Notes: generated by a model from the letters alone, not told the origin. A DNA stretch of 56,665 bases from an uncultured Ruminococcus sp. (GCA_902782445.1 CACZNC010000020.1:1-56665); one strand, 5' to 3'. Numbered from the stretch's first letter, positions 28,375-36,808 are shown. Numbers and translations: made by a program.

Positions 28375-29733
28375 TCACTCGATCCGGAACGCCGGGGCGA
28401 TGGGGTTGTGGCCGACCAGGATCTCCGGGATTCTGAGAACCAGTCCGGCGTCGGTCTTCTCGAAGGACATGGGAGCCTCGAGGCCGAGGAGGGTGACTTT
28501 CTCCGCCTCATGGGGCCACGGGATCGTGAGGGTCTCCCCGAGCTTTTCGCCCTCCGGGAGACGGACCACGGCGTAGTGCTTCCTCCCGTCCTTGCTCGCG
28601 GTGAAGGCGGTGATCCCGTCCTCGTTCGGATCGGCGAGACGGGTGCCGTAGATGGCCTCCCCGTTGTCGCGCAGCCACGCCCCCAGTCCGTCCACCGCCC
28701 GGACGGCCGCCGCGGGGAGATTCCCGTCCGGCTGAGGCGCGATGTTCAAAGCGAGGTTCCCGCCCCGGCACACCACGTCCGTCAGAAGATGCACCAGCTG
28801 GCGCGGGGTCTTGTAGCGGTCGGCGAACCGGTAGGAGAAGGCGTAGCCCACCGTGACGCAGCTCTCCCACGGCACCCGGATCGGATAGTCCGGCACGCTC
28901 TGCTCCGGGGTGATGTAGTTCTCGTTCTCCCCGCCGACGGTGCGGTCCGCGGTGATGAGGCCCGGGCGGATCTTCCGCGCTTCCTTCACGAATTCGGAGA
29001 GACGGATGTCCTGCCCGTTCCCCGGATTGACCTGCCCGCCGTCCAGCCAGAGGATGTCGATGGGGCCGTAGTCCCGCACCAGCTCCATCATCTGATTGTG
29101 GGTGAATTCCACGAACTTCTCCCAGATCTCGGGGTGCTCCGAGGGCTTGTAGGTGGGGTTGCGGTTATAGGCCACGGGACGGTCCATCCCCTCGGCCCAG
29201 TACCAGGGGCAGTGCCAGTCGGGCTTCGAGAAATAGGCGGCGATCCCGATCCCCCGTGCCCGGAAGGCGTCGAACACGTGCTTCGCGATGTCGGCGTACC
29301 GGTGGGTGTGGAACGGGCAGTCCGGAGCGGTGGACTTGTAGTCGGTGTACTTCGAATCGAAGAGGCAGAAGCCGTCGTGGTGCTTCGTCGTGAAGATCAG
29401 ATACCTGAAGCCGTTCCGCGCGGCCACGTCTGCCCAGACCTCGGGGCGGAGACGGACGGGATTGAAGCTCTTGTTCAGATCCCGGTACTGGTTCTTGAAG
29501 GTCTCGGGGTCGCTCTCCCAGTCGATCTCATTCCGGCCCCATTCGGCGTCCCCGTCGGAGAGGGGCCAGGATTCGCAGATCCCGATCTCGGAATAGATGC
29601 CGAAGTGCATCATCAGAGCCAGCTTCTGATCCCGGAACCACTCGAGCTTTTCCCTCACGAGCGGATCTTCGGGCGCGACGTAGGACTCTTCCCTCGAGCA
29701 CCCGTGCATCCCGCGGATGATTGCGTCTGCCAT
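28375..29733 (-). CDS. Alpha-L-fucosidase, GH29
   Basis: 452 residues with a classical GH29 barrel: LALMMHFGIYSE (strand 1), FNPVRLRPEVWADVAARNGFRYLIFTTKHHDGFCLFDS, and the nucleophile D231 in DILWLDGGQV. It has the RGGNLALNIAPQPDG motif and a C-terminal beta-sandwich ending near PEILVGHNPIAPAFRIE. No signal peptide, so cytoplasmic. GGAGGA precedes the ATG. It differs clearly from the other GH29 protein of the window (23938-25209): it keeps HFG and KHHDGF, so it is the more likely true fucosidase. Own promoter on the minus strand. Confidence 0.93.
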   Translation of the reverse strand: MADAIIRGMHGCSREESYVAPEDPLVREKLEWFRDQKLALMMHFGIYSEIGICESWPLSDGDAEWGRNEIDWESDPETFKNQYRDLNKSFNPVRLRPEVWADVAARNGFRYLIFTTKHHDGFCLFDSKYTDYKSTAPDCPFHTHRYADIAKHVFDAFRARGIGIAAYFSKPDWHCPWYWAEGMDRPVAYNRNPTYKPSEHPEIWEKFVEFTHNQMMELVRDYGPIDILWLDGGQVNPGNGQDIRLSEFVKEARKIRPGLITADRTVGGENENYITPEQSVPDYPIRVPWESCVTVGYAFSYRFADRYKTPRQLVHLLTDVVCRGGNLALNIAPQPDGNLPAAAVRAVDGLGAWLRDNGEAIYGTRLADPNEDGITAFTASKDGRKHYAVVRLPEGEKLGETLTIPWPHEAEKVTLLGLEAPMSFEKTDAGLVLRIPEILVGHNPIAPAFRIE

Positions 29734-29790
29734 AGATATTCCTCCTGTTCAGGCGTATGATCGTAGGATCGGATTGTCTTCCCCCTCTAT

Positions 29791-29819
29791 TATAGGCCAT
29801 CCGCGCCCGGGATGCAAGG
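29791..29819 (-). promoter_or_regulatory. Promoter of the second GH29 gene
   Basis: Minus-strand TTGCAT (29819-29814), 17-base spacer, TATAAT (29796-29791). Confidence 0.8.
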
Positions 29820-29881
29820 GGGAAAGGGAAAAATGAGGAGTTAGTTGAAAGTGGTTAGTAGTTAGTAGAACCGTCCTCCGT

Positions 29882-29897
29882 TGTTTCACGTGAAACA
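29882..29897. promoter_or_regulatory. parS-like palindrome 10 (perfect)
   Basis: Left boundary of family E copy 4. Confidence 0.7.
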
Positions 29898-30153
29898 TGC
29901 GGGGCTTTTCCGTAAATCGGCCGCCGCACATCCCGTTCGCCCTTACTTTGTCATTCTGACGCACCGACGCGGTCGTGCGCACCAACGCAGTTGTGCTGTC
30001 AGCGAAGAATCTCCCGGCTTCAGGGCTAACCCATCCTCCACGTGCGGAGATTCTTCGTCGCAGGCTCCTCAGAATGACAAAGAAAAGCGGAACGATGGGG
30101 GTCAGCCGTCCGAAATAAAGAATCGTTTCAGAAAAACAGAACGAAATCACGAT

Positions 30154-30169
30154 TGTTCCACGTGAAACA
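30154..30169. promoter_or_regulatory. parS-like palindrome 11 (B. subtilis form)
   Basis: TGTTCCACGTGAAACA; right boundary of family E copy 4. Confidence 0.7.
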
Positions 30170-30288
30170 TCCGCCAATTCTTAATTCATAATTCTGAATT
30201 CTGAATTTCATTCCTCATTCCTCATTCGCTCTACTAGCCACTAGCCTCTAACCACTCCTAACTCTTCCCAGAACCCTTATCCCCTTGC

Positions 30289-30317
30289 TTGACATTTATC
30301 TCTCGATGTGGTATAAT
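30289..30317 (+). promoter_or_regulatory. Near-ideal promoter of the ABC exporter operon
   Basis: TTGACA (30289-30294), 17-base spacer, TGg-TATAAT (30312-30317); both boxes are perfect and the -10 is extended, so strong expression is expected. Confidence 0.9.
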
Positions 30318-30346
30318 AAACCAAATCTCAACGGGAGGGATCGGAT

Positions 30347-32092
30347 GTGAAAAAGACTTCGCTGAACGGAGCGCGGTTTGCCGCCCGGCGGCCTTACAAG
30401 ATCGCCCTCTGCGCCCTTGTCAACGTCCTGCTTCTGGTGTTCTGCGTCGTCGAGGCCGGACAGTGGCTGCTCGCCGCGAACGCCATCGAGGAGGCGAAGG
30501 GATCCCGCGTCTTCCTCGGCACCCTTGTCCCGACTCAGGAAGACCGGCTCGTGGACGCGGAAAATCCCGGGGTCTACGTCTCGTACTTTGTTTCGATCTA
30601 CGACACCACCGTCTCCGAAGAGGCGATGGATCTGCTCTCCTCCTCCCCCTGCGTCACGGCAGTCCACGAATTCCGCTTCCGGGGAGGACGGCTGCCGGAG
30701 ATCTACCGCCTCGACGCCAGCGGGTACGGCCATTACGTCCTCTTCGTCGCCGAGTCCCGGGAGCCGAATCCCATCAATCTGCTCATTCAGAACGACCCGA
30801 TGAAGCCGGGGGTTCCCACGCCCTACTGGAACGTGTCCCTCTGGCCCACCGCCTACGCCGCCGGAAACACCGACCTCATCAAGATCCCCCCGACCGAGTC
30901 CTCCCGGGTCCCCTCCCTCCGCTTTCCCCGGGACGAATCCGAGGAAAAAGCTCCGATGGAGGGCGGGGTGCGGTATCTGATCTGCGGGGCGGGGTATGGC
31001 TCCGGCCTGTCCCTCAGTCTCGGGCATATCCTGCTCCCCGGGCGGGACGAACCCACCGAGGCGATCTTCCCCGAGAAGGAGGAGGACCGCGCCCTCGACG
31101 ACCGGGCCTTCGCCGAAAAAGCGATCCGGGACAACGGCCTCGAAGATCTTGCCGCCGCCATGGACAACGCCCGCTCCCTCGTCACCGTTGTGGAGATCGG
31201 GGACACGGAACAGCTCCTGATGCGCAAGAACGACACGATGCGGGCCCTCACCGGACGCTGGATCGGCGCGGAGGACCGGGGAAAGCGCGTCTGCATGATC
31301 TCCGCCGAGGCAGCCTCGAAGCTCGGGCTGCAGCGGGGGGACAAACTGCCCCTTTCGCTCTCCGCCGATTCCTACGGGGGCCTGGGGGTCCCCCACTTCG
31401 GCGACACCCGGATCCTCGCCTACGCGGAGCCCGTCGAATACGAAATCGTCGGCACGTACAGCTATACGGGGCTGAAGACCTCGGTGAACGATCATACGGT
31501 GAGTCCCTTCCAGTTCGGAGCCGACGTGATCCTCGTCCCCCCGACCACGGACGCGCTGACCGAAGCCCCCCGCAATCCTCTGAACTTCACCTTCGAAGTC
31601 CCGAAGGAGAGCTTTGAGACCTTCATGCTGGGGACGGCGGAGGAGCTTCACGCGATCGGGTACGATCCCATCATGGTGACCCCGGACTACGCCGACGTGG
31701 AAAGCCGGCTGGAGGATCTCGACACCCGCCGTTCCGGGAGCCTCGCCGCCGCCGTCATCGCCCTCGCCGCGGGATTCGTCATCGCCGTCGGAGAGCTGGT
31801 CCTTTTCTGGCGGGCGGACTACGCGACGGAGCGGACCCTCGGCGCGACGGAATGGGAGTCCCGGGGGATCTACCGGGGAGCCTGGGCCCTCACCGCCCTC
31901 TTCTCCCTGCCCGCCGCGGCCCTTCTGCTCTGGATCCTGTCCCTGATTTCCGACGAGCTCTTCCCCTATCTGCTCCGCACCCCCCGGTCCCTCGCCGTGA
32001 TGGGGGCCTTCGCGCTGGGGGAGACCCTGCTCCTCGCCCTCGTCTCCTCCGCCGTCGTGCGGATGCGGGACCGGAAGAGATTTCCGCGGTGA
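30347..32092 (+). CDS. ABC transporter permease, MacB/FtsX-like (large)
   Basis: 581 residues: one membrane segment near the start (residues about 20-44), a large extracellular domain (about 45-465, MacB periplasmic-core style), and three C-terminal membrane segments (about 463-486, 508-532, 545-570). This is the FtsX/MacB topology used by efflux and lipoprotein-moving transporters, which do not import sugars. The start is GTG at 30347; the overlapping ATG at 30345 leads straight to a stop, and CGGGAGGG lies 8 bases before the GTG. It is followed after 24 bases by a smaller permease and then the ATPase. Cargo unknown. Confidence 0.85.
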   Translation: MKKTSLNGARFAARRPYKIALCALVNVLLLVFCVVEAGQWLLAANAIEEAKGSRVFLGTLVPTQEDRLVDAENPGVYVSYFVSIYDTTVSEEAMDLLSSSPCVTAVHEFRFRGGRLPEIYRLDASGYGHYVLFVAESREPNPINLLIQNDPMKPGVPTPYWNVSLWPTAYAAGNTDLIKIPPTESSRVPSLRFPRDESEEKAPMEGGVRYLICGAGYGSGLSLSLGHILLPGRDEPTEAIFPEKEEDRALDDRAFAEKAIRDNGLEDLAAAMDNARSLVTVVEIGDTEQLLMRKNDTMRALTGRWIGAEDRGKRVCMISAEAASKLGLQRGDKLPLSLSADSYGGLGVPHFGDTRILAYAEPVEYEIVGTYSYTGLKTSVNDHTVSPFQFGADVILVPPTTDALTEAPRNPLNFTFEVPKESFETFMLGTAEELHAIGYDPIMVTPDYADVESRLEDLDTRRSGSLAAAVIALAAGFVIAVGELVLFWRADYATERTLGATEWESRGIYRGAWALTALFSLPAAALLLWILSLISDELFPYLLRTPRSLAVMGAFALGETLLLALVSSAVVRMRDRKRFPR

Positions 32093-32116
32093 CCGCGTGA
32101 GAAAGGAGGTGTTCCG

Positions 32117-33292
32117 ATGATCCGGCAGAATCTTTTGCCCATCCTGCGCAAATGGAAGATCTGGCTCGCCGTATTCCTGGCCGCGGCGGCATTTACCGTC
32201 TCCGGCGCGTGGCTGTCCCGGGAGGTCGCCCGGAATCAGGCCGAGATCGACCAGACCTGGGAGGAAATGACGGTGAACTTCCGCCTCGGTCCGGGGAGAA
32301 AATCCCTTTCGAGCACGTTCACCCTCAAATTCGCGCAGATCAGAAAACTGATCGAACTGGACTGCTATGAATCCTTCGATCTGGAAATGACGGTCCCCAG
32401 GGGAGCGGCCTTCGTGTCCGACAAACATCCCGTCATCGACCTTGAAACCGGGACGGTCACAGAACCGCCGCCGGAATCCTTCGTTCCCTGCTCCCTGGTC
32501 TGGGCGGCCAGTCCCGGGGACAAATACGGGCCGATCCCGAAATGGGGCGAGAGCCGCGAAATGGCGATCTCCCCCGCTCTGGCCGAATACTTCGGGGTCG
32601 AAGCGGGCGGCTTTCTGACAATGTACTCGAGAAACAAGATCGGCTTTACGACCACGAAGATCACCGCCGTCAACGCGGAGATCCCGGACGACGTGATCGT
32701 GGCCTCGCCGGACCTCTTCTCCTTCTTCTCCGCGAACGACCAGGGCGTGTCCGGCTATTCCGCCTCCGTTCTGACGTTCACCCTGAAAAAAGAGGAGAAC
32801 AGGAACATGGCGGAGCTTTACGACAAGATCCAGAAGATCGTCAACACGCCCTCGCCCTACGACCGGAACAAATTCGTCTCGGTCTACTACAACGAGGGGG
32901 AGATCGACGGGGTGATGGGACCGCTTCAGAACGCCCAGCGGTCGGCGGTCTTCTTCGAGAAGCTCTTCCGCACGGTCCTGCCCTTCGTCGTCTACGCCCT
33001 CGAGCTGATCGCGGTCCTCGGACTGGCGAACGAATGCGGGGTCCGGCGGCTTCTCGGGGACGGAGCGGGGGCCGTGTTCTTCGGGATCTGGCTGCCCGCC
33101 GCGGTCTTCATCCTGATCTCCTATCTGCTCCCCTCCCTCGCCGTCCTCGCCGCCGGACTGGGGCCCTACGCCTCCTGGACAACCACCGCCCTGCACGCCG
33201 CGGCATCCCTCGTCCTGACCGCCGCCGTCACCGGGCTGTTCTGCCTTCTCAACCCCCTGAATCTCTTGAAGGAGCGAAACGATGAACAATAA
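32117..33292 (+). CDS. ABC transporter permease-like membrane protein (small)
   Basis: 391 residues: an N-terminal membrane segment (about 14-33), an extracellular part of some 250 residues (about 35-290), and three C-terminal segments (about 298-318, 325-350, 360-383). The layout parallels the larger permease upstream but the sequences look very different, so the pair probably forms a heterodimer. AAAGGAGGTG precedes the ATG. The end overlaps the ATPase gene by 11 bases, so the two are translationally coupled. Confidence 0.78.
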   Translation: MIRQNLLPILRKWKIWLAVFLAAAAFTVSGAWLSREVARNQAEIDQTWEEMTVNFRLGPGRKSLSSTFTLKFAQIRKLIELDCYESFDLEMTVPRGAAFVSDKHPVIDLETGTVTEPPPESFVPCSLVWAASPGDKYGPIPKWGESREMAISPALAEYFGVEAGGFLTMYSRNKIGFTTTKITAVNAEIPDDVIVASPDLFSFFSANDQGVSGYSASVLTFTLKKEENRNMAELYDKIQKIVNTPSPYDRNKFVSVYYNEGEIDGVMGPLQNAQRSAVFFEKLFRTVLPFVVYALELIAVLGLANECGVRRLLGDGAGAVFFGIWLPAAVFILISYLLPSLAVLAAGLGPYASWTTTALHAAASLVLTAAVTGLFCLLNPLNLLKERNDEQ

Positions 33293-33968
33293 CACCGAAC
33301 TGCCGCGCCGCACGCTGGAGATGAAAGGCGTCTCCTTCAAATATCCCCGCGGACGCCGCATGATCCTCAAGGACGTCTCGGCGTTCTTCGAGTCGGGCCG
33401 TCTCTACACCGTCGAGGGCGAATCCGGGGCGGGGAAGAGCACCCTTCTCACCCTGCTGGCCGGTCTCGCGGTCCCGACCTCCGGGGAGATTTTGGCCGAC
33501 GGGAAGAGCATTTCGGAGATGGGCATGACGCGCTACCGCCGGGAGATCGCCGCCACCGTCGCCCAGGCGAATCTGCTCTTCGAGGGCCGCACCGTCCTCG
33601 AAAACGTGATGTTCCCGATGCTCCTCAAGGGCGTCTCCCCCTCCGAGGCGGAAACGAAGGCGAAGGAATACCTCGGGCAGGTGAAGCTGGACGAGGAGCT
33701 CTGCGGGCACTATCCGAAGGAGTGCTCCGGGGGCGAACAGAAGCGGGCGGCGTTCGCGCGGGCGATGGCGCTGGACAATCCGGTGATCCTTGCGGACGAA
33801 CCCACGGCCAACCTGGACCGCGCCACAGCCCGCACCGTGGCCTCCATCCTCGGAGACCTGGCCAAAGACCGCGGCAGGCTCGTCATCGCCGTCACCCACG
33901 AAGCCGAGATCCCCGAGATCGCAGATGAAAGACTCTTTTTGCGGGCGGGAGTGCTGGAGAGGGAGTGA
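33282..33968 (+). CDS. ABC transporter ATPase, MacB/LolD type
   Basis: 228 residues with Walker A GESGAGKST (46-54), Q-loop Q95, signature CSGGEQKRAAFARA (148-161), Walker B VILADEPT (168-175) and the H-loop THE near 205. The signature departs from LSGGQ (Cys first and Glu at the usual Gln position), common in the MacB/LolD/FtsE subfamily. It is the energy module of the two upstream permeases. Start ATG at 33282 lies inside the end of the small permease gene. Confidence 0.93.
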   Translation: MNNNTELPRRTLEMKGVSFKYPRGRRMILKDVSAFFESGRLYTVEGESGAGKSTLLTLLAGLAVPTSGEILADGKSISEMGMTRYRREIAATVAQANLLFEGRTVLENVMFPMLLKGVSPSEAETKAKEYLGQVKLDEELCGHYPKECSGGEQKRAAFARAMALDNPVILADEPTANLDRATARTVASILGDLAKDRGRLVIAVTHEAEIPEIADERLFLRAGVLERE

Positions 33969-34027
33969 GGAGTGGCTATAGGAGTGGGTAGTCGTTAGTG
34001 GCTAGTGGCTAGTAGAACGAAATCCTT
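33969..34027. other. Heptamer tract after the ABC operon
   Basis: GAGGAGTGGCTATAGG then GTTAGTGGCTAGTGGCTAGTAG, inverted CTAGCCA-type heptamers starting at the stop codon. No terminator recognised. Confidence 0.5.
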
Positions 34028-34043
34028 TGTTTCACGTGAAACG
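34028..34043. promoter_or_regulatory. parS-like palindrome 12 (one mismatch)
   Basis: TGTTTCACGTGAAACG; only the last base departs. Left boundary of family E copy 5. Confidence 0.55.
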
Positions 34044-34301
34044 CTCCGACCTACTCCGTCAAATCGGCCGCCGCACGTCCCGTTCCGTCCTTACGTTGTC
34101 ATTCTGACGCACCGACGCGGTCGTGCGCACCAACGCAGTTGTGCTGTCAGCGAAGAATCTCCCCGCATCAAGGCCAACCCATCCTCCACGTGCGGAGATT
34201 CTTCGTCGCAGGCTCCTCAGAATGACAAAGAAAAGCGGCGACGGACGTGCTTCCGGCCTGAATGAAGGATCGTTTCAGAAAAAACAGAACGAAATCACGA
34301 T

Positions 34302-34317
34302 TGTTCCACGTGAAACA
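34302..34317. promoter_or_regulatory. parS-like palindrome 13 (B. subtilis form)
   Basis: TGTTCCACGTGAAACA; right boundary of family E copy 5. Confidence 0.7.
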
Positions 34318-34445
34318 TCGGTCAATTCTTAATTCTTAATTCTGAATTGCGTTCCTCACTCGTCCTCTGCTAGCCTCTAACCACTAGCCGCCAGCCGCTC
34401 CCACCTCCCCTCTTTCCCCGCGCTTAACTTTTTTCTTCTTCCCTC

Positions 34446-34474
34446 TTGACAAGCGGGGGATTTTCGTGTATAAT
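34446..34474 (+). promoter_or_regulatory. Promoter of tRNA-Cys
   Basis: TTGACA (34446-34451), 17-base spacer, TATAAT (34469-34474): perfect consensus. Confidence 0.9.
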
Positions 34475-34501
34475 GTCTTTCGTACCGTAAATCCCCCTTA
34501 T

Positions 34502-34573
<72 letters not shown>

Positions 34574-34574
34574 T

Positions 34575-34606
34575 CCCCGGTTCCGCGCGAGCCGGGGTTT
34601 TTCTTT
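34575..34606 (+). terminator. Terminator of tRNA-Cys
   Basis: CCCCGG (34575-34580) pairs with CCGGGG (34592-34597), followed by TTTTTCTTTT. Confidence 0.88.
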
Positions 34607-34666
34607 TCTCCGGGGGGCAAATTGTGGAAAATCGCGTTTTTTCCGCTTTTTTCTTTGCTTTTCCGC

Positions 34667-34695
34667 TTGCATTCTCGGCGAAACTATGCTACAAT
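34667..34695 (+). promoter_or_regulatory. Promoter of the DUF1508 gene
   Basis: TTGCAT (34667-34672), 17-base spacer, TACAAT (34690-34695). Confidence 0.75.
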
Positions 34696-34738
34696 GGAAT
34701 CACAAAAGCACCCCACGCGGGTCATTCAGGAGGAATCT

Positions 34739-35116
34739 ATGGCTAAGTTCATCGTCAAGCAGACCGCCACCGGCTTCAAGTTCGATCTCAAGTGCGAAGA
34801 CACCGTTCTCGCGACCTCCGAGGTTTACAGCTCGGAAAACGCCTGCAGGAAGGGCGTCGACAGCGTCCGCAACAGCGCGGTCGGAGAAGTCGAGAACCAG
34901 ACCGTCGAAGGATTCGAAACCAAGAAGCATCCGAAATTCGAAGTCTATGCCGATAAGGCCGGCGATTTCCGCTACCGTCTCAAGGCGAAGAACGGCGAAA
35001 TCATCGCGACCTGCGGCACCGCTTCCTTCAAGACCGTCGAGGAAGTTCTCGCCCTCGTGGACGCCGTGAAGGCCGCCGCCGCCGACGCGGAAGTGGAATC
35101 CACCGTCAACGCCTGA
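34739..35116 (+). CDS. DUF1508 (YegP/UPF0339) family protein, two domains
   Basis: 125 residues made of two copies of the small YegP domain. The first runs roughly residues 2-50 (KFIVKQTATGFKFDLKCEDTVLATSEVYSSENACRKGVDSVRNSA), the second roughly 62-112 (KFEVYADKAGDFRYRLKAKNGEIIATCGTASFKTVEEVLALVDAVK). Each has the family pattern of F/Y-x-F/W...L...G-x-x-I/L-A-x-S. E. coli YegP is of unknown function. Optimal CAGGAGGA site and short, codon-regular sequence suggest high expression. Single-gene unit followed by a family A repeat. Confidence 0.9.
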   Translation: MAKFIVKQTATGFKFDLKCEDTVLATSEVYSSENACRKGVDSVRNSAVGEVENQTVEGFETKKHPKFEVYADKAGDFRYRLKAKNGEIIATCGTASFKTVEEVLALVDAVKAAAADAEVESTVNA

Positions 35117-35204
35117 AACGCCCTCTGCGCTCTGTGACCTCCCGGGGATCGCCAAAGACGCGGTCCCCTTTTTCGCCGCCAGGCGGAGCGGTTCATGCTG
35201 ATCT

Positions 35205-35520
35205 CAAACGGAAAAGGAAACGCGGCTTCTTGAAATGAAGCCCTGCTGAACAAGTTCAGCGGCAAGAACTTTTGATGTGGATAGGGCAAGACTGCTTCAA
35301 TTTTGTTTGGCCCTTGTCCGTACACCAATTTAGCGATCCAACCTTATCAGAGTTATCGCACGCGAGCTCAATGTTACGGCTGATGTAAGCGAGAATTCCC
35401 GAAGGGGATTCTCGGGGGTGGGATGGTTGGTGTCATGTTTGGATAAATGTCATTCCCACCCCGTCATTCGCCTTCTACATCTTGCGATCAAAACCCATAC
35501 AGTCAGCTTTTCAGTGCGAG
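35205..35520 (+). repeat. Family A 3'-flanking repeat, copy 2
   Basis: Starts about 90 bases after the DUF1508 stop with AAAGGAAACGCGGCTTC, hairpin GGCTTCTTGAAATGAAGCC and a second hairpin GCTGAACAAGTTCAGC. Then comes the middle segment GAGAATTCCCGAAGGGGATTC with CCCACCCC arms, and it ends GATCAAAACCCATACAGTCAGC. Full-length copy. Confidence 0.85.
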
Positions 35521-35624
35521 AATAGCATCAGCGCGTTCATCCTTCTCCGCCCCCTCCTTCTGACGGAGCGGTCCGCATACGCCCGGCGTTTGTTTTTGAA
35601 CGACAGTACAAACGGAGTTGCTTC

Positions 35625-35999
35625 ATGACTGATTATCTGTATCCCACCCCCTTTCCCCGGGAGCCCGTGGAGTCCTCGCCCGGGAAGTTTCCATCCGACC
35701 TCGCCGCTTTCGGACGCTGGGTCCTCGTGATCTACGGATCCGAACTCCCCTCGTTCGTGCGGGACGCGCTGAACGGGTTCGAGGGGGGATTCCACCTCTT
35801 CGAAATGTCCGGCGCGGAACCCTCCCCGCTGGAAGAATCCGTGGGCGTCGGCGCGTCGATCTGCCGTCACGAGCGGCTGGACGCGATCCTTGCCGTCGGA
35901 GGGGAGTGCGCGGAGGATTTCGCCTGCCGGGTCGCGGAGCGTTTCCGCAGTCAGGATCCCTCGGGGCGCGGCGCGGGCGTTGTGCATCTGCCGCTCTGA
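35625..35999 (+). CDS. Fragment resembling the N-terminal domain of iron-type alcohol dehydrogenase
   Basis: 124 residues. Residues 28-92 (GRWVLVIYGSELPSF, FHLFEMSGAEPSPLEESV, LDAILAVGG) match the N-terminal nucleotide-binding half of Fe-ADH/YqhD-type dehydrogenases. In the family the sequence continues GGGSxxD and then a helical metal-binding domain of about 250 residues. Here GG is followed by ECAEDFACRVAERF and a stop. The metal-binding histidines are therefore absent and no alcohol dehydrogenase activity is expected. ACGGAG before the ATG is a modest site and no promoter is obvious. It may be a remnant or a repurposed NAD(P)-binding protein. Confidence 0.55.
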   Translation: MTDYLYPTPFPREPVESSPGKFPSDLAAFGRWVLVIYGSELPSFVRDALNGFEGGFHLFEMSGAEPSPLEESVGVGASICRHERLDAILAVGGECAEDFACRVAERFRSQDPSGRGAGVVHLPL

Positions 36000-36073
36000 G
36001 CTTTCTTTCGGCGCGATTTCGGAAATTCAGCGCGGAAACAGACAAAAAGACGGAGTGAATTTTGTCATTCCCC

Positions 36074-36122
36074 TTGCTTTTTCCGAATGGATGTGTTATA
36101 ATTCATCAGCTAAAATAATTAT
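36074..36122 (+). promoter_or_regulatory. ohrR promoter and possible self-operator
   Basis: TTGCTT (36074-36079), 17-base spacer, TGt-TATAAT (36097-36102). An ATAATT (36098-36103)/AATTAT (36117-36122) inverted repeat covers the start region and could be the autorepression site; the operator part is tentative. Confidence 0.6.
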
Positions 36123-36141
36123 CTGTAAAGGACGTTTCCCC

Positions 36142-36585
36142 ATGAGCAGAAATACCGAAGATCTTCTCCGCCTGGACAAGCAGATCTGCTTCCCGCTTTA
36201 CGCTGCCTCCCGCGAGGTGAACAAACAGTATCATCCATTCCTCTCCGAACTCAACCTCACCTACACGCAGTATCTCGTGATGCTGGTCCTGTGGGAGAAG
36301 ACCCCCCTCAGCGAGAAGGAAATGGGAATCCGTCTTCACCTCGACAGCGGCACCCTCACTCCCGTTCTGAAGAGCCTCGAAGGGAAGGGCTACATCGTCC
36401 GCAGCCGTTCCAAAGAGGACGAGCGCGTGGTCTGCGTAGTCCTCACCGACGCCGGCACCGCCCTCAAGAAGAAAGCCTCCCACATTCCCGAAGGGATCCG
36501 CGCGACAGTCCCGCTGAGCGACGAGGAAACCGCCGTTCTGCGCAGCCTTCTGCAGAAGATCCTCGACGGCGGGGAGAACAACTGA
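36142..36585 (+). CDS. ohrR: OhrR-type MarR family peroxide-sensing repressor
   Basis: 147 residues, close in pattern to B. subtilis OhrR: LDKQICFPLYAASREVNKQYHPFL with the redox-sensing cysteine C16, LNLTYTQYLVMLVLWE, and the winged helix LHLDSGTLTPVLKSLEGKGYIVRSRSKEDERVV. In OhrR, organic peroxide oxidises the N-terminal cysteine and releases DNA. A second cysteine lies in the wing (VVCVV). No ohr or osmC peroxidase gene is adjacent, so the target lies elsewhere or is its own gene. Start at 36142 follows AAAGGA. Confidence 0.9.
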   Translation: MSRNTEDLLRLDKQICFPLYAASREVNKQYHPFLSELNLTYTQYLVMLVLWEKTPLSEKEMGIRLHLDSGTLTPVLKSLEGKGYIVRSRSKEDERVVCVVLTDAGTALKKKASHIPEGIRATVPLSDEETAVLRSLLQKILDGGENN

Positions 36586-36621
36586 CCGGGACCGGTTTTC
36601 GCTGAAAATTTCGAAAAGGAC

Positions 36622-36650
36622 TTGACAAAACCCGCACCGCGTGATATACT
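36622..36650 (+). promoter_or_regulatory. Promoter of the tRNA-Thr-tRNA-Tyr unit
   Basis: TTGACA (36622-36627), 17-base spacer, TATACT (36645-36650). Confidence 0.85.
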
Positions 36651-36697
36651 ATACAGGCTCCGACCGGTGGATCCGAAGGGACCCCGGAAAGGCGCGC

Positions 36698-36769
36698 GCT
36701 GGTGTGGCTCAATGGCAGAGCAGCTGATTTGTAATCAGCAGGTTGTTGGTTCGACTCCGATCACCAGCT
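36698..36769 (+). tRNA. tRNA-Thr (anticodon TGT)
   Basis: Acceptor GCTGGTG/CACCAGC, D arm GCTC...GAGC, anticodon arm GCTGA-TTTGTAA-TCAGC, T loop TTCGACT, discriminator T. CCA not encoded. Confidence 0.96.
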
Positions 36770-36808
36770 GAACGGCAGTCTTGTCGAATAAGACGGGCTG
36801 CCCGCTAT

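Larger units (their letters stand above)
29882..30169. repeat. Family E unit, copy 4
   Basis: Lies between divergent promoters (29791-29819 and 30289-30317). The core opens TTTGTCATTCTGACGCACC and closes CCTCAGAATGACAAAG. Heptamer tracts (GTTAGTAGTTAGTAG at left, ACTAGCCACTAGCC at right) flank the unit just outside both palindromes. Confidence 0.8.
34028..34317. repeat. Family E unit, copy 5
   Basis: Core TTGTCATTCTGACGCACC to CCTCAGAATGACAAAG, nearly the same as copy 4. Followed on the right by TCAATTCTTAATTCTTAATT and a CTAGCC heptamer tract. Confidence 0.8.

Noticed and set aside
6834..34317. Calling family E units insertion sequences
   Set aside because: They are only about 220-360 bp, code for nothing and show no clear target duplications; a transposase would have to act in trans.
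35511..35987. Minus-strand frame opposite the alcohol dehydrogenase-like fragment
   Set aside because: The plus strand shows a recognisable family pattern while the minus frame is arginine-rich shadow sequence.
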